Assembly (NCBI GenBank): GCA_028564925.1
Contig: CM053032.1
Coordinates: 115,988,990 to 116,052,989, forward strand
Direction of reading: 5' to 3'
DNA length: 64,000 bases
From: Lithobates sylvaticus
Taxonomy: Eukaryota > Chordata > Amphibia > Anura > Ranidae
Shown here: positions 55,688 through 64,000 of the stretch, one piece after another
How positions within the stretch are numbered: the first letter of the stretch is position 1
Layout: every line of letters begins with the position of its first letter
Notes under the pieces: generated by a model
Database searches by the model: none
What the model saw: the letters and a program-made list of their open reading frames with translations, nothing else
Told to the model about the DNA's origin: nothing
Position numbers and translations under genes: made by a program

Positions 55688-56952
55688 ATGGCGGGGACAC
55701 AGCAGGTGCGCCCTAACTATTCCAGCAATGAGGAGGAGGACGAGGAAAGCCCGGATGCAGAAACGTCCCGATCCCGGAGGCTAAAATTTAAGGCGTCAAA
55801 TATGTCTTTTGGAGAAATGTTGGAGATGGTGGACATATTGAAGAGGAGCGACTATGAAGGGAAGTATGGGCCTTACCCCAACCCAAATGTCAGAAAGGCC
55901 AAGATCATTGCTAAAGTTGTGAAGAGGCTGCAAAAGAATTTTGGGTTACAACGATCCAACGATCAACTGAGGAAACGCTGGTCAGACCTGAAACTGAGGG
56001 AGCACGATCAGTACTTTTTTTTTCTTGCTTGCATACTGCTCCATGTGCTTTGTTTTTCAATGTTGGACATTTGAAAATGGCCACTTTCATGTTCGTGTGT
56101 CCATTCGATCGTACTAAACCTCGATCATTCGGCCACTTATAATACGCTGTTTGGTGAAGTTGGAGTTAACTACATTGTTTCAGGCCTGTATTTAGTCAAA
56201 GGAAGTTTGTTGTCTATAGGGGTTTTTTCGAGAATGAAAAGCAAACTTATTCAGTGTAAAGGAGAGGTGACTCAGTAGCTGTTTACACATCTGGACTCTA
56301 GAGCACTAGTGCTGGGACACCCAAACACCCTTTTTATTATGTTGTCCCACACATGTGCTCCAGTGGATACTATAGGGGTGTCTCCATCTGACAAACTTGC
56401 ACCAAAAAGGTAGTAAGTATTGCACCTTTACAAAGTGTCAAAATGAATGTTGTTGGCCTTTGAACCTGGCCACAAACCACTATTTTACGTCACTTCCAAG
56501 CAATGTTTCATATTTCCGATTTCTGCCCTCATAGATTGGTGTGCTAAGTATTCCTTTTGTACATTCTCATAGGGGAGAGAAGACTCGGGGCGTCTGAGGA
56601 CACCAGGAACCCCACACCTCCCAAAGAAGGGGAATTACCAACACCAGAAGCAGAGGAGGAGGAAGAAGTAGAGATTGTAGAAGTTGGAGAACTTGTCACC
56701 ACAACAGGTGAGTGTCAGAGACCACAGCTACAGGTAAGCTAATCAATGTATGCCTGCATCTTAAAAATAGCCCTTTTTTTTTTAGGTGATGTGGATGTTG
56801 TGGAAGAAGAATCGCATTTTACCAGTGAAAGTGCACATGTTCTCAATGGGGAGATAATGGTGTGCAATCGAGATCTAGATGATATCAAGAAAAACATCAA
56901 TGATGTTCAACAAAAAATGAAAAACATCATTGATGTTGTAGGGAAAATATGA
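55688..56952 (+). pseudogene. Harbinger-2 Myb/SANT-like protein gene
   Basis: Exon 1 from ATG 55,688 is open: MAGTQQVRPNYSSNEEEDEE, then MSFGEMLEMVDILKRSDYEG, NVRKAKIIAKVVKRLQKNFG and QLRKRWSDLKLREHDQY. It ends near 56,010, where about 40 bp including the first splice donor are missing compared with copy 1. Exons 2 (56,573-56,707) and 3 (56,786-56,952) keep acceptor and donor sites and encode the acidic linker and coiled coil (NRDLDDIKKNINDVQQKMKN). The N-terminal half is better kept here than in copy 1. Confidence 0.83.
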
Positions 56953-57887
56953 AACCACACAAACGAATTATCACACATTTGTGGGTGTGTAACCGAAAAA
57001 AATTTACGTCAGAACTTTGCCAAATTTGGAAGATGCACACAGTGTGTCAACATGTGCTAGCTCCCATCATGGTGGATCAATGACAACATTTTGTGGGTGC
57101 AACCACTTTACTAACTACTAAAGTGGCTGAGATGAAGGGGTTGCACCCCCAAAACACGTACATTGATCCCCATGATGGGAGATTGCACATTTGGACATTC
57201 TAGTCCCATTTTGATCCCCAAATTGTGTGCATGTTCTAAATTTAGCTTTTCCAGGGGTGACACCCCATGTGATGAAGGCACGATCAAACACAGTTTGGAC
57301 ATAGTCATGTCTGATCTTGTCTTCACTTTTTAAAGTTGAACTTTGTAAGTTCCTGTGTTCAGTAGGTTTTGCTTTGCTACATGCCTGGTTTACACAAATG
57401 GGCCAAGTTAGTAAAGAATGTTCTAAAGACCAAGGATCTTTTGAGTTTCCAAAAGCCTTTTTGAAAGGCACTTGTGAATGTGTTTGAAGTAAAATTTAAC
57501 CATAGTAACAATGTGTGGCTTCCTTATTCCAAACCCCGAAAGCATTATTTGCGTCAAAAGTAGATGAATTTGGTGACAATGGGTGTTATTTACTAAAGGC
57601 TATTCCACTTTGCACTCCAAGTGCCATTTTCAGGAATACACACATTTCTGTCATGGTGATGAAAAGGAGTATTTTTGGGGTCAGTTATGCACTACATAAC
57701 TTACCTAGAAAAACTATTATTTATCAGACCCACAACATGAGAAGATTCTTTTTAGGAAGAAGAGACTGTAACCTCCTCCCGCCAAGAAAGTGCATTCCCA
57801 CTGTTGAAGATAAAGGCCTAAAAAGAAAAACCAAAAATAAGCTAGAACACACCTACAAGAAACACAAGCAGTAAATGAAAAGAAATA
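56953..57887. other. Gap between convergent genes in Harbinger-2, with hairpin
   Basis: Mirror of 46,049-47,131, with the hairpin at about 57,010-57,270 (GATGGTGGATCAATGACAAC against CATTGATCCCCATGATGGG). No gene is seen. Open frames across it differ between copies. Confidence 0.6.
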
Positions 57888-57939
57888 TTAGTTCAGTTTC
57901 CAAAATAAATTCATTAAAAAATGCCTCTCACACATCGTC

Positions 57940-58670
57940 TGGCATACCCACAAATACTCCATATACCTCTCGCGGACTTCGCGGGCATTTAGGGGGGGCA
58001 AGCCAGGACGTGCAGCTTGAAGGGCTGTGAGGTTATCATTTTGTGGCATGTCTGCATCAGGGCCAACAGACACAACATAGTTGGTGCTATGTCTTTTTAA
58101 GAAATTGTGCAATATGCAGCAGGAAAGCACAATGTGGTTCAGTTTATATTCCGCCATGTTGATAGGTGTCAAAAAGAGGCGGAAACGGCTGGCCATGATC
58201 CCAAAGGCGTTCTCCACCACTCTGCGGACTCTGGACAGCCGGTAATTAAAGACCCTCTGGTCCGGGGTGAGGGTCCTCATCGGGTAGGGGCGCATCAGAT
58301 GGCTTGACAACGCAAACGCTTCATCCGCGACAAAGACGAAGGGGAGTCCTTCCGCATTCTCCTCTGGAGGTGGCAAGCACAGACTGCCACTCTGGAGACG
58401 CCAGTTGAACTCCGTGTGCACAATGGCACCACCATCCGAGATCCGGCCATTCTTCCCCACGTCCACATACAAAAACTCGTATGTCGCCGACACCACCGCC
58501 AACATCACTATACTATTAAACCCCTTGTAATTAAAATAGTACGACCCCGAGTTGGGGGGTGGGACGATGCGGACGTGTTTCCCATCAATTGCACCTCCGC
58601 AGTTAGGAAAGTCCCAACGGCTGGCAAAGTGGGAGGCCACAGTCTGCCATTCCTGTGGCATTGAAGGAAA
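57940..58670 (-). pseudogene. Harbinger-2 transposase exon 2
   Basis: It starts after CCACAG with FPSMPQEWQTVASHFASRWD and keeps GGAIDGKHVRIV, VADEAFAL and RRVVENAFGIMASRFRLF, the three catalytic blocks. These look closer to the family norm than copy 1. The last codons are altered: a 1-bp deletion near 57,955 after RERYMEY changes the end, and a short segment is missing. Intron 58,671-59,611 follows upstream and holds no gene. Confidence 0.87.
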
Positions 58671-59611
58671 CTGTGGAGTCAAACAAGAAAAAAAAATTAG
58701 TCAGTTTGCACATAAACATTTCAAGCAGATTAGACACAAACATTTTGGAACAAGATCAGACTAAAATTTAACCAAGAAAGTATTTCCAACCAAAGTACAA
58801 GGTCCCCTTAGCAGATTACTCACCCCCATCACTCCCCCCACTTCTGATGGGCCATTGACAAAAACTAGGGGTTTGGGGGGGATTGGACAGGTAACCCTCT
58901 CCACTTCATTGAGAGCCGAATGGCTAAATAATGTGTGATAGTTTGGCCAGACCCTCCTTACTTAACACTATTGGCAGCCCACCGGAAAGATAAAAGAAGA
59001 GTCCTAATCCCAAAAAAGAACAAAAAAAACATAAAGGGAAGCACATTTTGACATTCTGCAATTACCTATCAAGCTAATAATAGGAGGAAAAACCCCCCAA
59101 AAAAAAACAAAAATTTGAAAGTATTGAGCCAGCCCCTTGCACTACATGCTTTGCTGAATTCATCCCTACATATGACCACTATAAAGAGGTAGGTATATCG
59201 TGTGTATTGAGCTTGGCAAAGCCAGCAGATAGAGGATTGGTATCATCTGACCGAGCAGTTGGGGGAGGGGGGTTCCTAATGAGTTTGGCACACCAAAAAA
59301 AATAACAAAAAGGGGACTCTGCATGAAGTAAAACACACAGAAAACATTTGTGCATATTTTAGGGGGTGTTTGGGGGAAACCAATACTATGGAGCAGACAA
59401 AATACATTGCTTAAGTGACTAGGCCATAGGTGTATATTGGCCCAGAAGAGCATGCTGGGGAGGTAAGTGAAGGCAAAAATGCATGAAGGACAAAAGGGGC
59501 ACAGCATATTAGAGCATATTGCAATCATGGTAATTAGGGAAGGAGGTCAAAAATACAAGACATTAGCAAACAGAGCATACATAGAAGGGAATAGTAAAGG
59601 AGAAATGTTAC

Positions 59612-59737
59612 CTTAATATAGTCCTCCTGCAGGACCTGGATAATAGCAGAACAGGTCTCTGGAATAATGATTCCCAGAGCCTGGGGAGAGATACCTGTGG
59701 AGAACTTCAGATCCTAAAGGCTTCTCCCTGTCGTCAA
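59612..59737 (-). pseudogene. Harbinger-2 transposase exon 1, 3' remnant
   Basis: Minus-strand TTGRSL, a TAG, then DLKFSTGISPQALGIIIPET up to the donor AAG|GTAACA at 59,611-59,612. The TAG replaces a CAG (Gln) of copy 1. The 5' part of the exon is displaced by the retrovirus fossil. Confidence 0.85.
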
Positions 59738-60284
59738 GTGTAAGGTTTTCTGTAATGTCCCTCTCAGCTCCTCTTTCCCTCAGCTGGACTTTGACGGTCA
59801 ATGGAAAAACTCTCGCCCCCTCCCCCCTGTCTGTCCGGACAGGCAAAAAGACATCATACACCGTATGTGGTTGATCAAAGAATACATTTACTTTTTCAGC
59901 TATACAGAGTATATGCAATAATCAAAGAGGGGGGTTGCGGGTTGCATAGGGAGAACGCCCCATGAACAACCAATCACATTCAAGCATTTTGTTATACAAT
60001 CAATATTGATGTGCAGGACATTCATAATATTTCTGCCCTCAGACTCAACATCACAATTTACTCTAAAAATGTTCCACGCAATATATGTCCTTGACAAGGT
60101 TCTCAGCATTTTCTAGTAAACACGCCAGACTGTGAGAAGCACACTTTCTACAGAAAAGTAAACTTGTTATGAGAAAGTGTGAGTGTGAGATAAACAGAGT
60201 TAGAGTGAATTTCTACAGAAAAACAGAAAAACATCTTTGTACAATATTATTAAATCTTAAAGGGTAACTCTACATTTCCTTACA
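59738..60284 (-). repeat. Endogenous retrovirus 3' LTR, 547 bp
   Basis: Bounded by exact inverted ends TGTAAGG and CCTTACA. The left edge abuts Harbinger transposase sequence; the right edge abuts the polypurine tract. The partner LTR lies outside the window. Confidence 0.87.
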
Positions 60285-60558
60285 ATCCCTCCTTTGATCA
60301 TAGGAGACTTAAAAAAAGTCTCCGCTGATCACTCACTGTACCACCTATGTCCTGAGTAGAACATGGTCATGGTTGTTTCAGACTTATCAACTGGGTTCTT
60401 TGATTTTGCTACTTTACTTATCAGGCAGAACACCAATTTGATTGTCACATAAATAGCAAAAGAAGAAAAAATTGTCCAGGTGCATTTTGGCTCACAGGGA
60501 AATGTTATGGCAAGAATGGTTTGGGCGGGTAAGGGGTTTTGTTGGAGGGGGGCAGGGG

Positions 60559-63507
60559 TCAATAGTGTCTGAGTCTCTTCTTGTGCAGTTTATTGGAGGG
60601 AGCTGGCTGCTCCTCCATTTTCTTTCCTGTCCCCTTCATATGTGGGCTCTTCTTCAACCTTGATGCATGGATCCATTGCAGGCTTTGATCTGTCAGAATT
60701 GCTGTCCTGGAGACCTTGAGGACTTCAACTGGACTTTGGAAGACGGGGCCTGGTTGTTTGCGGACTGCAAGTTGTTTGATCAGTACCTTATCCCCCGGGA
60801 CGAAAGGATGTGTTGGTTCTGTGGAAAGAGGAAGAAAGGTGACAGCAACCTTGTCATAAGTTTCAGCAAGGCTACTTACCAGATATTTCACGTGCTCTTC
60901 CTGTAAGGAATATAAGTTAGATTCCTCGCCTATCTTAGGGGCTCTTTGAGCAGGTCTTCCCATGAGGATCTCAAAGGGGGACAATCCTGCCCGAGCACGG
61001 GGGGGTGGTCCTTATCTGGAAGAGCACCCCGGGAAGAAAATGAAGCCAGTTCTTCAAGGTACCTTGTGTGGCCTTTTTCAATTTGCCTTTAATGTTTCTA
61101 TTCATTCTCTCCACTACTCCTGCACTCTGCTCTGGGGGTGATAGGGATGTTCAGCTTCCATTGTATCCCCAGAACTCTCATTAATCATTGGTAAGTTTTG
61201 CTGTAAAAGCGGGCCCTTGGTCAGAGTATATGGTAGCTGGCAGACCAAACCTGCTAATCCAATGATTGACCAAACACCTGGTGGCTATCCCTGCGGGCTC
61301 TCCTGTTACGGGAATAACTTCCGGCCATGAGGGAAAATGGCAAAACGGCGTATTATTACGCAAAGATATTTGATATTACCTTTCTGTTTGGGCATGTGTG
61401 TAAAATCAATCTGTAAGTCTTGTAATGGGCCTAAGGGCGCTGGTAAGTGTCCCTGAACGTTATTCTGGACACAAGTTAAGCAGGAATCAATTAGTTGTTC
61501 AATCAATAGGTGAGTGGAATTGGTGCAAAAATTCTGGTTATACATTTGCTGTAGGGGTTTCTTACCTATGTGTCCGGGGCCATGGAGATAATCAAAGGGG
61601 CTACTGTTTCTGGAATACCCATAATCCCCTCCTTGTTTGACAACAAGCCGTCCGGGTTGTGTGTCAAACCATGTGATTCCCAACAGGTAATGTCAGACAA
61701 TTGAGCTTTCTTCTGGCTCGGGCTGGGAAACTTGAGAACGAAAAATCTGTAGAAAACAATTAGAGGGTTGATTGCCTCCTCAGCAGCAATTTTGGCTGCT
61801 CTGTCTGTTAAGTTGTTTCCCTTAGTAGCATCAGATCTGTCATAGGAATGACCTTTTACTTTTATGACATGAATTTTTTTGAGGGTAAATGGAGTGCACT
61901 TAATAAATCCTCTACCCAGACTTGATTTGAGATTTGCTTATTATTATCTGCTGTCTTGTACCCGCGGGCCTTCCAGATAACACCATAGTCGTGAACGACC
62001 CCAAAAGTGTATCTACTGTCAGTGTAAATGTTTACTTTTTGTCTTTTGAATAACTGACAGGCACGTGTCATAGCATAGAGCTCTGCCTGCTGAGCTGAAG
62101 TCGCTGCTAGTGGTTTTGCTTCTAATATTATGTCTGATAAAGTCACTACAGTATACAGTATCATTGCTTAGAACAGCTGCCATCAACAAAAACATTTATG
62201 TAGTCAGTAGATGTAGAAATGTTTTGTAAAAGGTGCACTATAGTATGTGTTATGTACAATGTAGTATCAGTTTCTAAAGTGATTTTGGATGTTTCTTTTA
62301 CTGCCATGTTTACTGCCACAGGCAGCAACAGCTTGTAGGCAAGCTGGCATTCCTTGTACTTGAACGGGGAGTTTTTTGGATAGATAAGCCACGGGTCGGT
62401 AGTGGGTACCATGCGCTTGGGCCAACACGGCAGCCAGCGCAGGGCCCCTGACTATACAGTAAAGCACAAAGGATTTCTTATGATCTGGTAAACCTAGTGC
62501 TGGAGCACCGGCCAAAGACTGTAAAGGTCCATGTCATTTCCTCAGTGTAACACCTGCTTGGGGGCAGTGGCTGCAGTAGAGGGGCGCAAGATTGAATCAT
62601 AAAAAGAACAATCTGGGATCCACTGCCTGCAGTAGACAATAGAGCCAAGAAAAGAAAGGAGCGCTGCCTTATCTTTGGGTGGGCCGAGACAGGTCAGAGT
62701 CTTGACTCTTTCTGGGGACACTTGCCTGGTCCCGCCTGAGATAATACATCCTAGGTATTCCACCCTCTCCCTGCACCACTGGATCTCTTTGCGAGACACC
62801 AAGTGACCCTCAAGAGATAAGTGAGCCATCAGGCTTTCAGAGTCTTCTGCACGCTGTGCCCCGCTCTCACTACATAACAGTAGGTCATCTACATATTGCA
62901 GGAGTACAGATCCCTGTGGGAGCACCCAGTCATCCAAGGTTAGTTTTAACACCATGGAAAATGCTGCAGGACTGTTCACAAAGCCTTGAGGAAGACGGGC
63001 CCAAGTCAGTTGGCCCGTGCCCGAGCCCCAGGCAAAGGCAAAGATATTTTGGAAATCCTTGTGAACATCAATGCTAAAGAAAGCATTGGACAAGTCTAGT
63101 ACCGTATATACAGTGGAGGAAGCAGGGATGTTTATAAAACTTCCTGTGATGTCTGAGACTAGTGGTGGAAGTGGTTAAATACATTTGTTCACCCCCCCTC
63201 AAATCATGTACTAGCCTCCACTCGCCGCTTGCTTTCTTTACTGAATGGGTGTATTCCAGGGACTGGTAATGGGTTTTAGAATGTCTTTCTGCATGTATGT
63301 GGTGATCTGTGGTGTACCCTGTACTTCGTCAGCATGACGGTGGTATTGTTTCTGAAAGAATAGTATGATGTTTGGTTTGAAAGTAGGGACATAAGGAGTG
63401 CATTTGACATGTCTTACGTCTGTCTTTGACTTTGCCCATATCGGTTGAGTCTCTAATGCTTCATGTATGGTCATAGAGTAAAACGTCAAATCTTTTCTTT
63501 TCGGCAC
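60559..63507 (-). pseudogene. Endogenous retrovirus pol region (fossil)
   Basis: Reverse transcriptase blocks WARLPQGFVNSPAAFS near 63,000 and LLQYVDDLLLCSES near 62,890. RNase H blocks VFVDGSCS near 62,180 and IYTDSRYTFGVVHDYG near 62,020. Integrase core LQIDFTHMPKQKGNIKYL near 61,390 and C-terminal SPFEILMGRP near 60,970 with FVPGDKVLIK near 60,790. The LPQGF/YVDD pair and the integrase C-terminus fit class I, gamma-like retroviruses. It is a fossil. Confidence 0.87.
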
Positions 63508-63509
63508 AT

Positions 63510-64000
63510 GTTGCTGTAGGTCAAATTTAATGTTACTCCTAATGAAGACAAGGTCAAACTTTAAGGACTACCTGTGGAAGTGTTTTCCAGTGGGAAGAGA
63601 AGAAATGCATTACCAAGGAGGGAATCTGTTCCGGGCACTCCTATGGATGTTGATAAAAGGGGTTATTGCGAGGGTTGTTATCATTGTACCCTGGCCAATC
63701 CATTTGAATTAATTCTACAGTTTTTCTGGGTTCTGGCCATTCTCTGCCTGCCAGGCCGTCTTGACTACATTATATTCTTGTTGCATTTGGCGGCCAGGCG
63801 GGGGTTGGTTTCGGCTGTATTGTTGGGGTTGCAGGGAGAGGCCTTGTGGACAGCCCTGCAGCATCCCCCACGGCGCCAAAACCAACCCTGGATGACTGGG
63901 GAAGGATAATTGTTGTGTTTGATAATTTGGAAAATTACGCTGATATCTGCCTCTGGGAATACCCCAGCCCCTCCTTTGAAACCTACCCTGTCCATTTCCC
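63510..64000 (-). other. Probable gag/protease end of the retrovirus fossil
   Basis: Sequence upstream of pol on the minus strand. Gln/Asn/Pro-rich short frames are seen, with no diagnostic zinc knuckle or protease motif. Assigned by position only. Confidence 0.4.

Larger units (their letters stand above)
53167..59737 (-). mobile_element. Harbinger-2: inverted second copy, cut by a retrovirus fossil
   Basis: It starts after TAA (53,164-53,166) with TGCCCCATACACACGGTCGG and carries the Harbinger-1 genes in mirror order: MADF gene (-), Myb-like gene (+) and transposase (-). Homology stops at 59,737 inside transposase exon 1, where an endogenous retrovirus LTR begins at 59,738. The rest should lie beyond the retrovirus, outside the window. 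It lacks the piggyBac-type insertion, so the two copies are not a recent block duplication. Confidence 0.9.
59738..64000 (-). mobile_element. Class I (gamma-like) endogenous retrovirus fossil, continues past window
   Basis: A minus-strand provirus fossil inserted in Harbinger-2. Visible parts, from 3' to 5', are the 3' LTR (59,738-60,284), a polypurine tract (AAAGGAGGGAT on its strand, just upstream of the LTR), a short env transmembrane-like tail (about 60.33-60.56 kb), integrase (60.56-61.7 kb), RNase H (61.86-62.45 kb), reverse transcriptase (62.54-63.5 kb) and a weak gag/protease-like region to the edge. Most of env is missing. It is heavily broken, with ten or more breaks, so it looks old relative to the gypsy fossil. 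Confidence 0.88.

Noticed and set aside
42468-59737. The inverted Harbinger copies as one recent palindromic duplication
   Set aside because: Each copy has its own TAA-bounded end next to the MITE, and they differ by a 915-bp insertion, a 40-bp deletion and many substitutions.
1-64000. A host protein-coding gene, tRNA, rRNA or CRISPR array
   Set aside because: Every conserved domain found belongs to a mobile element. I recognised no cloverleaf, rRNA block or spacer array, though short host exons without homology to anything I know could be missed.

Overview
This window looks like repeat-packed nuclear DNA from a large-genome amphibian, most likely a ranid-type frog. I base that on the mix of L1, CR1, Penelope, Harbinger, piggyBac and hAT elements, Sushi-type Ty3/gypsy and class I retrovirus fossils, and the Harbinger terminal sequence rich in 'TTTTCCGACGGAAAATGTCC'-like motifs, which I recall as abundant in ranid genomes. 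No search could be run. I found no convincing host gene, tRNA, rRNA or CRISPR array; every coding stretch I can name belongs to a mobile element.

Layout: 1-1,816 is most of a large palindromic element (left end outside the window). 1,817-2,977 is unassigned and holds a minisatellite. 2,978-5,689 is a 5'-truncated L1-group LINE (+). 5,690-7,010 is unassigned sequence with a small hAT MITE. 7,010-32,430 is one old CR1-type LINE (+) split by a five-level nest: CR1 <- L1-A (-) <- L1-B (-) <- Penelope-like element (+) <- L1-C (-). Each step is marked by a 12-15 bp target duplication, and four small DNA elements sit at various levels. 32,430-33,354 is a piggyBac-type non-autonomous element with a second one inside it. 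33,355-38,360 is a Sushi-type Ty3/gypsy fossil (-), abutted on its right by half of a palindromic GC-rich repeat (38,361-39,397). 39,398-40,870 is a satellite-like array that changes orientation, and 40,870-42,467 is non-coding repeat.

The most interesting part is 42,468-64,000. Two long copies of one PIF/Harbinger transposon lie in inverted orientation (42,468-50,970 and 53,167-59,737 onward), flanking a 2.2 kb palindromic MITE. Each carries three genes instead of the usual two: a DDE transposase (both exons open in copy 1), an opposite-strand Myb/SANT-like protein with an acidic linker and a coiled coil, and a MADF-domain protein divergent from it. Downstream of the MADF gene both copies carry an inverted partial duplication of that gene's own first exon, and the end of the MADF reading frame, including its basic tail, is read from the antisense of that duplication. 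Copy 2 is cut by a class I (gamma-like) endogenous retrovirus fossil (-), whose 3' LTR is 59,738-60,284 and which runs off the right edge.

The Harbinger genes presumably worked together in transposition, with the transposase doing the chemistry and the Myb-like and MADF proteins acting as DNA-binding or nuclear-import partners. That reading rests on known two-gene Harbingers and is inference for the third gene.
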